This document shows positions 18,632 to 30,074 of a DNA stretch of 64,000 bases, piece by piece. The stretch is from Gp6-AA40 sp035496255 (GTDB lineage: Bacteria > Acidobacteriota > Vicinamibacteria > Vicinamibacterales > UBA2999): the NCBI GenBank assembly GCA_035496255.1, contig DATJEU010000099.1, positions 1 to 64,000 of the forward strand, given 5' to 3'. The first letter of the stretch is position 1, and each line of letters opens with the position of its first letter. The translations under genes were made by a program, and so were the position numbers. The notes under the pieces were generated by a model. The model was given only the letters and a program-made list of their open reading frames with translations, ran no database searches and was not told the origin of the DNA.

Positions 18632-18639
<8 letters not shown>
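17362..18639 (-). CDS. MacB/FtsX-type ABC transporter permease
   Basis: A 425-residue inner-membrane permease of the MacB class: one N-terminal helix (SGLTVLGVVIGITSIVGM), a large periplasmic MacB_PCD domain, then three C-terminal FtsX helices with GVRKALGARR and a final DPIEALRYE. No ATPase domain is fused. The start is GTG 18639, inside the preceding gene's stop region (8-base overlap, GTGAATAA), and the longer frame upstream is only a shadow of that gene. It is the last gene of a five-gene minus-strand operon and a close paralogue of the gene before it, suggesting a heterodimeric channel for export of a small molecule, peptide or lipid. Confidence 0.9.
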
Positions 18640-19861
<1,222 letters not shown>

Positions 19862-19870
19862 CGAGTCGCG

Positions 19871-21280
19871 CTAGCTTGATGTCGTCTGTCTGCTGCCGGC
19901 CGTCGTCGACCGGTTCTGATCGTTCAATTTGATCGGCTCACCGTCGGCCAGCGCCCTGACGTTGGCGAACGGACCGGTAATCACCTGATCGCCCGATGTC
20001 ACGCCGGAAATGACCTCGCAGTATTTCTCGCCGGCGATGCCGACCTTCACCGGCGTGAACACCGCGCGGCCGTCGCGGATGACGAACACGCCTTCCGTTT
20101 CCTTCCGCGTGTGTCCCGGAGGCGGTTCGGTCGACGCCGATACGGTCGGCTCGACGTTGCGTCCCTTCTTGGGCGGGGCCTCGTGCACCAGGTCGCCCTT
20201 TTCGTTGAACAGCATCTCGCGAACGGTCAGCGCCTGAATCGGAACCGCGACGACGTGGTTCTTCGTTGCGGTCGTGATCTCCGCCGTGCACGTGAAGCCG
20301 GGACGCACGTCGGGCACCTGCTCGTCGAGCGTGACCTTGACCTTGAAGGTGGTTGCCTGTCGCTGGCCGGTCTGAGCGGTGTTGGTCTGCTGAATCGGGC
20401 TGTTGCCAATTTCCGTGACGTGTCCCTTGAACGTGCGGTCGGGCACCGCATCGATCATCACCTTCGCCTGCTGACCAAGGCTGACCTCCGGAATATCGGT
20501 TTCGTCGACTTCGACTTCCGCATCGAGGACGGACATGTCAGCAATTGTCAGCAGCACCGTTCCGGCGTTGTTCATCGTGCCCATCACCGCCGTTTCGCCC
20601 TGCTCGATGTTGCGCCGGGTGACCAGACCGTCGATCGGTGACGTCATGATCACCTGCGTCAGGGTGTACCGGGTCGTGGCCAGGCCGGCCTGCTCCTGCT
20701 TGATCTGTTCCTCGCTCGTCTGGATGGCCTGCTGTTTCGACTTGACGTCGGCCTCGCGCGCCTTGAGGTCCGTCTGGCGCACCTTGACCTCGTTCTCGGC
20801 CTGTTCGAGATCCTGTTTGGTCGTCAAGCCGTCCTTCCACAGGTCCTGCTGGCGTTTCAGCGTCTGCTGGGCGAGATCGAGCTGTGCCTGCGCCTGTTCG
20901 ACGTTCGTGCGGGCCTGCTCGACGCTGGTCCGCGACTGCAGCAGTGACGATTGCGCCGCGGCGACGCTCGCTTCGCCGCGCTGCAACTGGCCCTGGAGGG
21001 AGCGCGGGTCGATTTCGAGCAGGAACTGGCCGCTCTTGACGCGCTCGCCTTCGTCGACGGCCAGACGCGTCACCCGGCCGGTCGTGTTCGCCGAGATGTT
21101 GACCTGCGTCTTCGGCTGGATCTTGCCCGACGCCGATACGATCGACTCGAGGTCGCGATTGCGCAGTGCTTCGGCGTTCACTGCCGTCCCGGTCTGGCGC
21201 TTGAAATAGAAGTTCGCGCCGACGACCGCTGCGCCGATGATGATGACCCCCAGGATGATGAGAGCTTTCTTCCGAGTCAT
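19871..21280 (-). CDS. HlyD/MacA-like periplasmic adaptor subunit
   Basis: A 469-residue membrane-fusion protein that should bridge the inner-membrane permeases to an outer-membrane TolC-type duct. An N-terminal anchor helix (LIILGVIIIGAAVVGANFYF) is followed by a lipoyl half, a long alpha-hairpin rich in Q, A, E and K (about residues 95-200), the second lipoyl half (SPIDGLVTRRNIEQGE), and beta-barrel and membrane-proximal domains. ATG 21280 has GAGG 7 bases upstream. Its alpha-hairpin and neighbours fit a MacA-like partner of the two permeases. No TolC gene is near. Confidence 0.9.
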   Translation of the reverse strand: MTRKKALIILGVIIIGAAVVGANFYFKRQTGTAVNAEALRNRDLESIVSASGKIQPKTQVNISANTTGRVTRLAVDEGERVKSGQFLLEIDPRSLQGQLQRGEASVAAAQSSLLQSRTSVEQARTNVEQAQAQLDLAQQTLKRQQDLWKDGLTTKQDLEQAENEVKVRQTDLKAREADVKSKQQAIQTSEEQIKQEQAGLATTRYTLTQVIMTSPIDGLVTRRNIEQGETAVMGTMNNAGTVLLTIADMSVLDAEVEVDETDIPEVSLGQQAKVMIDAVPDRTFKGHVTEIGNSPIQQTNTAQTGQRQATTFKVKVTLDEQVPDVRPGFTCTAEITTATKNHVVAVPIQALTVREMLFNEKGDLVHEAPPKKGRNVEPTVSASTEPPPGHTRKETEGVFVIRDGRAVFTPVKVGIAGEKYCEVISGVTSGDQVITGPFANVRALADGEPIKLNDQNRSTTAGSRQTTSS

Positions 21281-21287
21281 ATACTCC

Positions 21288-22013
21288 TCAGAACGCGCGG
21301 ACCGCCGCGATGATTACCGCAATCACCGCGTAGATGCCCAGCAGCAGCGACGCTACCGGTCCGGTCCTTCGCTTGTAGAGAACGGCCACGCCGATGGCCA
21401 TGTTGAACAGCCACCAGAAGTAGAACAAATCGAGTGCGCTCAGGAGATAGGTGAAGAACCCCTGCTCCGGCAGCATCGGGAAGAAGACGGACAGTCTGGT
21501 CGGACTCGTCATCTCGCCCTGGAAATACATGATGGGAAAGCTGAACGCCTGCGCCAGGGCGCTGATGATCATCGAGTGCGCGACGACGGCGAACACCTGT
21601 TTATAGCTGGCGCCGCCGCCCAGCACTGCCGTGAAGACCGCCAGCAACAGCCCGGCGACCATCGCGGCCAGCAGGGGCATGAAGATCGCGACCGAGACCG
21701 TTTGACGGATCGCAGCTGTGGGCGCCTGCGCCTCGATCGTCTGTACCATCTGATCGGTCACCGTGACGCCGACGGCTTTCATCGTGTTCAACGCCTGAGT
21801 GACGTACGCGTCCTTGCCCACCTGGGTCGAAAAGAATATTCCCTGGATGCCCGCGATCAGCACGGCTGCCACGACCATTGCACCGAGCGCGCGCGGCCGG
21901 TTCGCGACCGCGGTGTAGGCGTCGCGCGGCGAGAAGATCACGCCAATCAGGCGTGTCACCAGGCCGGCGCTCGGGGCCTGGTGTTCTTCAGCCGAAGTTG
22001 TGACGTCCGTCAT
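21288..22013 (-). CDS. Yip1-family membrane protein
   Basis: A 241-residue protein with about five hydrophobic helices in the C-terminal two thirds and a short cytoplasmic start containing LIGVIFSPRDAYTAVANRP, the usual N-terminal pattern of bacterial Yip1-like proteins. ATG 22013 is preceded by GGAGATTT. It is the second gene of the operon and lies 7 bases before the adaptor gene. Function in bacteria is unknown; repeated pairing with MacAB-like exporters suggests a membrane accessory role, which is inference. The frame extension to 22235 is a shadow of the preceding gene. Confidence 0.75.
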   Translation of the reverse strand: MTDVTTSAEEHQAPSAGLVTRLIGVIFSPRDAYTAVANRPRALGAMVVAAVLIAGIQGIFFSTQVGKDAYVTQALNTMKAVGVTVTDQMVQTIEAQAPTAAIRQTVSVAIFMPLLAAMVAGLLLAVFTAVLGGGASYKQVFAVVAHSMIISALAQAFSFPIMYFQGEMTSPTRLSVFFPMLPEQGFFTYLLSALDLFYFWWLFNMAIGVAVLYKRRTGPVASLLLGIYAVIAVIIAAVRAF

Positions 22014-22021
22014 CAAATCTC

Positions 22022-22828
22022 CTACGCGCTGCCGCCCGAGAGCGCCATGGCGATCGCCAGCAGCACGGCGAGCGCCGCATAAATCGCGACGAACACGCCG
22101 GCCGTCCGGCCGGCGCGCACGCCGAAGAGCGCTGCCGTACCAATCGCGAGCACGACCAGCCACCAGACGACGAACAGGTCGATCGCGCCGAGAAATCTCG
22201 CGACCGGAGACGCCTCGTCCAGCGTCGAGAACCACAAGCCGAGCGATGCGCCGGTCGAGACGCTCTCCCGCGCGTACGTGACCGGCGCCGCGATGACCTG
22301 CCGAAGGGCGAGGATCACGCCGGCGTGCGCCGTGACTGCCAGTGCCTGCCGGAACCCCACCGCCTGCTGCGGCACGACGGTCGCTGGAGCGGCGCCGACG
22401 GGTGCAACCCCATTCTTAGACCGGCCAGCGCGGAAGAAGATGGGCAGCAGGGCCGCGATGACCACCGAAAGCAGGGGCCCGCTGATCAGGGCGCTGACGC
22501 TGGCGTATTCGACTCCGTTGGCACGACTCAGTTCCTCCAGCCGCGCATACGCCGCATCGTCCACATGCCTGCCGAACGCGGTCGCGGTGCGTTCCCACTG
22601 GTCGACCTGGGCCTGTCGGCCGACCTGCGTCTCCATCAGCGCGGCGCCAGCCGCCACGCTGATCAGCGCGCTGAACAGCAGCGCGCCAGCCCATGACGGA
22701 GCAGCGACGACCTGGCGGAACGTAGCCGCCGGCCGCCGGATGACTCCCACGATGCGCTGTCCGAGGGGCTGATCAATAGGTGTGGGACCATCGCCGGTAG
22801 CCGCACCGGCGAGGAAGGGTCTCGTCAC
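22022..22828 (-). CDS. Yip1-like membrane protein (paralogue)
   Basis: A 268-residue protein with the same outline as its downstream neighbour: an N-terminal IVGVIRRPAATFRQVVAAPSW segment followed by about five hydrophobic helices, and a repeated sequence end (FVVWWLVVLAIGTAALFGVR here, FYFWWLFNMAIGVAVLYKRR next door). The similarity indicates tandem duplication. The start is GTG 22828 with AGGAG 6 bases before it. It is the first gene of the five-gene efflux operon. Its own role is unknown. Confidence 0.7.
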   Translation of the reverse strand: MTRPFLAGAATGDGPTPIDQPLGQRIVGVIRRPAATFRQVVAAPSWAGALLFSALISVAAGAALMETQVGRQAQVDQWERTATAFGRHVDDAAYARLEELSRANGVEYASVSALISGPLLSVVIAALLPIFFRAGRSKNGVAPVGAAPATVVPQQAVGFRQALAVTAHAGVILALRQVIAAPVTYARESVSTGASLGLWFSTLDEASPVARFLGAIDLFVVWWLVVLAIGTAALFGVRAGRTAGVFVAIYAALAVLLAIAMALSGGSA

Positions 22829-22953
22829 ACAAGCTCCTGATACGGTTGCTCTTGCGTTCGGTTCCGTGCCCGGCCCGCTGTCAGAATTTCAGAGCCGGAT
22901 CGGAAGACATAGATTGTCGACGGGTCCCTCAAGGCTACCACTTGAATTAGGGA

Positions 22954-22969
22954 CGGAATCAATATTGCA
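22954..22969 (+). promoter_or_regulatory. Weak -24/-12-like element before the 23004 gene
   Basis: CGGAATCAATATTGCA has a perfect -12 box (TTGCA) and the GG pair exactly 12 bases upstream of GC, but the rest of the -24 box does not match. It lies 35 bases before a small gene that leads into the pil run. It is only a candidate. Confidence 0.25.
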
Positions 22970-23003
22970 GCCCGCAGGCAAGCGGAGCATTCCCTCCGGG
23001 CAT

Positions 23004-23264
23004 ATGCGCCTTCGTATTACTCGACAGCTTGACGGCAGTATTGACGGCATACGACTCGATGCGTTCATCCCGGGTCAAGTCTATGAACTCGGGACGTCCG
23101 TGGGCTCGTACTTACTTTCAATGGAAGCTGCCGAACCGGCGCGTGACGACGAACCCGCATCATTTCTGACGTTTGAACAACAGTTGTCCCGGATTGGCCT
23201 GGGTCCGCGGGTGCTCGCCAGTGTGAATGACCGGGAAGGAAGGCGCAAAAAGCCGCGCAACTGA
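23004..23264 (+). CDS. Small conserved-looking protein of unknown function
   Basis: An 86-residue cytoplasmic protein starting MRLRITRQLDGSIDGIRLD and containing FIPGQVYELGTSVGSYLLS, followed by a charged tail. ATG 23004 is preceded by CTCCGGGCAT, without a clear ribosome site. The N-terminal pattern resembles short hypothetical proteins I associate with acidobacterial genomes, but no function is known to me. It ends 19 bases before the barrel protein gene and could be the first gene of the pil transcription unit. A longer frame from 22782 includes non-coding sequence and is not used. Confidence 0.6.
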   Translation: MRLRITRQLDGSIDGIRLDAFIPGQVYELGTSVGSYLLSMEAAEPARDDEPASFLTFEQQLSRIGLGPRVLASVNDREGRRKKPRN

Positions 23265-23283
23265 CTTATAGCACCATAGGCGG

Positions 23284-24297
23284 ATGCGTATGTCCGCACT
23301 GCCATTCCTCTTCCTCTCCTCGATCGTCTTCGCTCAACCAGCCAACGCCCAGAACCTCGAAACCACCGGAAGCCGGGCTCTCGGTATGGGCGGCGCTTTC
23401 GTGGCGGTGGCCTCCGACAGCAGTGCCGTCTGGTGGAATCCGGCCGGGATTGCGGCCGGACCGTTTCTCGACATGTCGCTCTCCCGGGCAGTAACCGATG
23501 TCCGCGATCAGATTCCTGGCCAACGAGAACGGGTGACGGCGTTCACGATCGCGGCACCGATGCTCGGCGTCGGCTACCAACGTGTCCGTCTCAGTGACAT
23601 TGCGTCTGCTGGCTCTACAGGGGCCGCCGACGCGGGCCGAGAAGATAGTCGGACGGGACTACGTGTCCGAAGCCTGCCCGTGAACGAACTGGGCGTCGCG
23701 CTGGTGCACTCGGTGGCCTCGGGCATCCATGTTGGAGCCACGTTCAAGTATCTGCGCGGAAACGTGTTAACGGCGGCTGGGGATCCTGCGGCCTCGCGAA
23801 ACGAGCTGATCGACGCGGCGGAAGCGCTCGAGGGCGGCACGGTCGATCAGCGGTTCGACGTGGACGTCGGCGCGATCGTGGCGAGCGGCGCGGTTCGCGT
23901 CGGAATGGTGGCGCGGCACCTCGCTGAACCGTCGTTCGGCGACACGCCGGATACCAAGGTGATTTTGCCGCGCCAGGTGCGCGCGGGTGTCGCCTTCGAC
24001 GGCGACGCGATCGGCAGCCTGCCGCTGGTCCTGTCGCTGGACGCCGACCTGAAGCGGTACTCGACGATGTCCGGTGATCGGCGGGTAATCGCGGTGGGCG
24101 CGGAGCAGTGGGTAGCGAAGAAGCGGCTGGCGATTCGCGCCGGCGCGCGCGTCAACACGACCGGCGCGGAAGAACGAGCCGTGACGGTGGGTGGCAGCGC
24201 GATGGTGCGCTCTGGACTGTTCATCGATGCTCACGCGGTGGTGGGTGGTCGCACCGACGAGCGTGGGTGGGGCACGGCAGTACGTTTTTCGTTTTGA
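23284..24297 (+). CDS. PorV/TraF-like outer-membrane beta-barrel protein
   Basis: A 337-residue exported protein. The signal peptide (about residues 1-22, ending PANAQ) is followed by TTGSRALGMGGAFVAVASDSSAVWWNPAGIA, the hallmark N-terminus of FadL-related PorV/TraF-type barrels. The rest alternates hydrophobic strands and ends in an outer-membrane-type phenylalanine (AVRFSF). Start ATG 23284; ATG 23290 is equally possible. It lies 13 bases before pilB and may be co-transcribed, though a link to pilus function is only contextual. A ligand cannot be inferred. Confidence 0.7.
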   Translation: MRMSALPFLFLSSIVFAQPANAQNLETTGSRALGMGGAFVAVASDSSAVWWNPAGIAAGPFLDMSLSRAVTDVRDQIPGQRERVTAFTIAAPMLGVGYQRVRLSDIASAGSTGAADAGREDSRTGLRVRSLPVNELGVALVHSVASGIHVGATFKYLRGNVLTAAGDPAASRNELIDAAEALEGGTVDQRFDVDVGAIVASGAVRVGMVARHLAEPSFGDTPDTKVILPRQVRAGVAFDGDAIGSLPLVLSLDADLKRYSTMSGDRRVIAVGAEQWVAKKRLAIRAGARVNTTGAEERAVTVGGSAMVRSGLFIDAHAVVGGRTDERGWGTAVRFSF

Positions 24298-24310
24298 TTC
24301 CTGATCGACG

Positions 24311-26049
<1,739 letters not shown>

Positions 26050-26050
<1 letters not shown>

Positions 26051-27180
26051 TGGCCAGCCTGCCGGATTTGCTGCGTGCGTTGGTGGAGAAGGAAGGCTCC
26101 GACCTGCACATCACCACCGAGACACCGCCGCAGATCCGCGTGCACGGACACCTGCAGCGGGTCGATGGCTCGAATCTGACGGCCGCCGAGACGAAGCAGC
26201 TCGCCTACAGCGTGTTGACGGACGCGCAGAAGAAGCGCTTCGAGGAGACGCTGGAGCTCGATTTCTCCTTCGGCATCAGGGGGCTGGCGCGTTTCCGCTG
26301 CAACATGTTCAATCAGCGCGGCGCCGTGGGCGCGGTCTATCGCGTCATCCCCGAGAAGATCCGGAGCTTCCAGGAGCTGGGCCTGCCGGCGGTGATGGCG
26401 ACACTGGCCGAGCGGCCGCGCGGTCTCGTCCTCGTCACCGGCCCGACCGGCTCCGGCAAGTCGACGACACTCGCCGCGATGATCGACAAGATCAACAAGG
26501 AGCGTCACGATCACATCCTCACGATCGAGGACCCGATCGAGTTCGTCCACCCGCATCAGAGCTGCCTGGTCAACCAGCGCGAAGTGCACAGCGACACGCA
26601 GAGTTTCGCGATGGCGCTCCGCGCCGCGCTGCGTGAGGACCCGGACATCGTGCTCATCGGCGAGATGCGCGACCTCGAGACGGTGGAGTCGGCGTTGCGC
26701 ATTGCCGAAACGGGTCACCTGACGTTCGGTACGCTGCACACCAACTCGGCGGCGCAGACGATCAACCGCATCATCGACATCTTTCCCTCGAGCCAGCAGT
26801 CGCAGATCCGCACGCAGCTCTCGCTCGTGCTCGAAGGCATCGTCTGTCAGGCGCTGCTGCCGAAGATCGGTGGCGGCCGAACCGCCGCGCTCGAAATCAT
26901 GATCCCGACGCCCGGCATCCGGAACCTGGTTCGCGAGGACAAGATTCACCAGATCTACTCGGCGATGCAGACCGGCCAGGAAAAGATGGGCATGCAGACG
27001 ATGAACCAGGCACTGGCGACGCTGTACCAGCAGAAGAAGGTGACGCTCGAGACCGCGCTCGCCGCCTCGTCGAACAAGGACGAATTGCAGGACCTGATCA
27101 ATCGCGGCGTCGGCGTCGTGGCCGGCGCCGGACTGGGCCGGGCCGGCGCCGACCGCCGCGCGCCGGTCACGGGACGGTAA
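26050..27180 (+). CDS. pilT: Twitching motility ATPase PilT
   Basis: The retraction motor of type IV pili. The 376-residue protein has the PAS-like N-terminal domain (GSDLHITTETPPQIRVHGHL), Walker A GPTGSGKST near residue 134, Walker B IVLIGEMRD, HLTFGTLHTNSA, and the AIRNLIRE-type retraction motif as GIRNLVREDKIHQIYSAMQ. Presence of this motif separates it from PilB and indicates a working retractor. It begins inside the pilB stop codon and ends 3 bases before pilC. Confidence 0.96.
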
Positions 27181-27183
27181 GTG

Positions 27184-28401
27184 ATGGCGACAACAACTTT
27201 TGCCTATTCCGGCCGAACGCGGCAGGGTCAGAACGTCACCGGCGAACACGCTGCGGACACGATGGATGCCGCGGTCGCGGCGCTGCGCCGCGAGCAGATC
27301 CTCGTCACGCAGATCTCGCCGGTGAAAGAGAAGGCGGCCGCGCCGAAGAAACCGAAGGCCAGGGCGGCCAGCGCCAAGAGCCTCGCCGTGTTCACCCGCC
27401 AGTTCTCGGTGATGATCGACGCCGGCCTGCCGCTGGTGCAGTGTCTGGAGATTCTCGGCAATCAGGAAGAAGACAAGAACTTCGCCGCCGTCATCCTGGC
27501 GACGCGCGGCGACGTCGAAGGCGGCGCCTCGCTCGCCGACGCGATGAAGAAGCACCCGAAGACCTTCGACCCGCTGTTCACGAACATGATCGCGGCGGGC
27601 GAGGCCGGCGGCATCCTCGACACGATTCTCAAGCGCCTGGCGACCTACATCGAAAAGGCCGTCAAGCTGAAAAGCCAGGTCCAGTCGGCGATGATTTATC
27701 CGATTGCGGTCATTGTGATCGCAGGTGTCGTCGTCGGCGTCATCCTGTGGAAGGTCATCCCGACCTTCGCGAACCTGTTCGCCGGCCTTGGTGCCGACCT
27801 GCCGCTGCCGACGCGCGTGGTCATCGCGCTCAGCAACGGCCTCGTCCGGTTCATGCCATTCATCATCGGCGGCATCTTTGCCAGCGGTTTTGCGTTCAAG
27901 CAGTACTATGCGACGACCAACGGCAAGAGGGTCGTCGATGGCATCGTGCTGAAGTTGCCGATTCTCGGCGTCCTGATGCGGAAGATTGCGGTGGCCCGCT
28001 TCTGCCGCACCTTGTCGACGCTGCTCGCCTCCGGCGTCTCGATTCTCGAAGCGCTCGACATCACCGCGCGAACCGCCGGCAACGCTGTCGTCGAGGGCGC
28101 GATTCTGACGACGCGGGCGAGTATCGAGCGCGGCGAGACGATTGCCCAGCCGTTGCGGGAAACGAACGTCTTTCCATCGATGGTGGTGCAGATGATCGGG
28201 GTCGGCGAGGCGACCGGCGCGCTCGACACCATGCTCAGCAAGATCGCCGACTTCTACGAAGAGGAAGTCGACGTCGCAGTCGCGGGCCTGCTGACCCTGA
28301 TGGAGCCCTTGATGATCGCGCTGCTTGGCGGCATCGTCGGCGGCATCGTCATCGCGATGTACATGCCAATCTTCAGCCTGATCAGCAAGCTGACGGGATG
28401 A
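27184..28401 (+). CDS. pilC: Type IV pilus inner-membrane platform protein PilC
   Basis: The polytopic protein on which PilB and PilT act. The 405-residue protein starts with a short cytoplasmic domain (FAYSGRTRQGQNVTGEHAAD), followed by two T2SSF domains; the first has FTRQFSVMIDAGLPLVQCLEIL, the second FCRTLSTLLASGVSILEALDI, each followed by membrane helices, ending GGIVGGIVIAMYMPIF. ATG 27184 is used; GTG 27181 directly before is an alternative. It overlaps pilS by ATGA. Confidence 0.95.
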   Translation: MATTTFAYSGRTRQGQNVTGEHAADTMDAAVAALRREQILVTQISPVKEKAAAPKKPKARAASAKSLAVFTRQFSVMIDAGLPLVQCLEILGNQEEDKNFAAVILATRGDVEGGASLADAMKKHPKTFDPLFTNMIAAGEAGGILDTILKRLATYIEKAVKLKSQVQSAMIYPIAVIVIAGVVVGVILWKVIPTFANLFAGLGADLPLPTRVVIALSNGLVRFMPFIIGGIFASGFAFKQYYATTNGKRVVDGIVLKLPILGVLMRKIAVARFCRTLSTLLASGVSILEALDITARTAGNAVVEGAILTTRASIERGETIAQPLRETNVFPSMVVQMIGVGEATGALDTMLSKIADFYEEEVDVAVAGLLTLMEPLMIALLGGIVGGIVIAMYMPIFSLISKLTG

Positions 28402-30074
28402 ACTTCCGCTCCCGCCTCTCGACGCTGATTGCGGTTCGCGTCGTCGTCAGCACGCTGCTGCTCGGCTCCGCGATCCTCATTCAATTGGCATCGCCCGGTG
28501 CGTTTCCGATCAATCCGTTCTTTTTCCTGATCGGCCTGACGTACGGCCTGGCCGTCGTCTACACGGTGACCCTGAGCTATGCGGCGCGCCACCTGTGGAT
28601 GGTCGACGTCCAGTTTGCGCTCGACGTCGTCCTGATCTCGGCGTTCATCCACGTCACCGGCGGGATTACCAGTTATTTCTCGCTGTTGTACGTGATGCCG
28701 GTCATCGCGGCCAGCACCATCCGGTTCCGCCGCGGCGCCCTGCAGGTGGCGACGCTCGGTGCGGTCCTCTATCTCGGTCTGGTGATGCTCCAGTACAGCC
28801 ACGTCGAGCTGCCGGGCGTGTTGTCGATGCCGGACGTCGTCCTGCCGACGCTTCGTTATGCGCAGTACACCGTCGCGATCAACATCGGCGGATTCTTTGC
28901 CGTCGCGATGTTGTCCGGTTCGCTGGCTGAAGGCCTGCGATCGGCGGGAGCGCGGCTCGAGACGGCGTCGCTCGAGATGGCCGACCTGCGCGCCTTCAAC
29001 GAGTACGTGATCGACAGTCTCCTCAGCGGCCTGGCCACCGCCGATGCGAATTGCCGCCTGCTGACGTTCAACCGCGCCGCCACGTTGATTACCGGTGTCA
29101 GCGCCGACAAGGCTGTCGGCACCGATGTGCGCGACGTCCTGCAGTTGCCGGCCGAATTCCGGAACCGGTTCGACCTGCTGGCCAAGCGCCGGGCGATGCG
29201 GGTCGACTATCGATTCCGAGTGGGTGACGACCGCAGCATCGAGCTTGGCGTGACCGCGGCAACGCTGGTCTTTCCCGACGGGCGGCGCGGCTACCTGTTC
29301 ACCTTCCAGGACGTGACCGACGTCAAGCGCCTCGAACGCGATGCCCGCCTGCAGCAGCGCCTCGCGGCGGTCGGCGAAATGGCCGCCGGCATCGCCCACG
29401 AGATCCGCAACCCGCTGGCCTCCATGTCCGGGTCGATCCAGGTGCTGCGACAGGAGTTGACGCTGAACTCTGAGCAGGCGCAGTTGATGGACATCGTGCT
29501 CCGCGAGTCGGAGCGCCTCAACGACACGATTCGGTCGTTCCTCGCATATGCGCGTCCGCAGCAGAAGCTCGCCGTCGCGAAGCTGGATGTGCGACAGATT
29601 GTGAGCGACACCGCCATGTTGCTGCGCAATGGCACGGACGTGAAGGAAGGTCACGTCGTGGATGTCGAGGCGCCGGCGGATCCGGTTTGGTACGAAGCGG
29701 ACGAGCATCAGTTGAAGCAGGTGGTCTGGAACCTCGCCACCAACGGCTTGCGCGCGATGCCGGGAGGCGGCCGTCTGTTGCTCGCCGTGCGCATCGATCG
29801 CACGAGTCGTGACGGCGATCTCCTGATCACGGTTCAAGATCAGGGCCGCGGCATTCCGGCCGACGACATCGAATCGATCTTCCAGCCGTTCCGAAGCACC
29901 TTCGAAAAGGGGACCGGCCTGGGACTGGCCATCGTCCACCGCATCGTGACCGACTACAACGGCAGCATCGAGGTGTCCTCCACCGTCGGCGTCGGCACGA
30001 CGATGATCGTCCGGCTTCCCTCGGCCGGGAGCGCCGCCAACGCCGCCGGCGCGTCACAGGCCGCTGCCGTATGA
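28398..30074 (+). CDS. pilS: Sensor histidine kinase PilS
   Basis: Membrane sensor that phosphorylates PilR to control pilA. The 558-residue protein has about six N-terminal helices (residues 1-180), a PAS domain (VIDSLLSGLATADANCRLLTFNRAA), HisKA with the phospho-accepting histidine in GIAHEIRNPLASMSGS, and HATPase_c with DQGRGIPADDI and GTGLGLAIVHR. In Pseudomonas PilS monitors PilA in the membrane; the six-helix input here is of the same kind. It overlaps pilC and pilR by ATGA on both sides. The start is ATG 28398; the much longer frame starting at 27441 is a shadow of pilC. Confidence 0.93.
   Translation: MNFRSRLSTLIAVRVVVSTLLLGSAILIQLASPGAFPINPFFFLIGLTYGLAVVYTVTLSYAARHLWMVDVQFALDVVLISAFIHVTGGITSYFSLLYVMPVIAASTIRFRRGALQVATLGAVLYLGLVMLQYSHVELPGVLSMPDVVLPTLRYAQYTVAINIGGFFAVAMLSGSLAEGLRSAGARLETASLEMADLRAFNEYVIDSLLSGLATADANCRLLTFNRAATLITGVSADKAVGTDVRDVLQLPAEFRNRFDLLAKRRAMRVDYRFRVGDDRSIELGVTAATLVFPDGRRGYLFTFQDVTDVKRLERDARLQQRLAAVGEMAAGIAHEIRNPLASMSGSIQVLRQELTLNSEQAQLMDIVLRESERLNDTIRSFLAYARPQQKLAVAKLDVRQIVSDTAMLLRNGTDVKEGHVVDVEAPADPVWYEADEHQLKQVVWNLATNGLRAMPGGGRLLLAVRIDRTSRDGDLLITVQDQGRGIPADDIESIFQPFRSTFEKGTGLGLAIVHRIVTDYNGSIEVSSTVGVGTTMIVRLPSAGSAANAAGASQAAAV

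Noticed and set aside
22782..23003. N-terminal extension of the 86-residue protein
   Set aside because: The extension reads through the start region of the divergent Yip1-like gene and a promoter-like area; conserved-looking sequence begins at ATG 23004.
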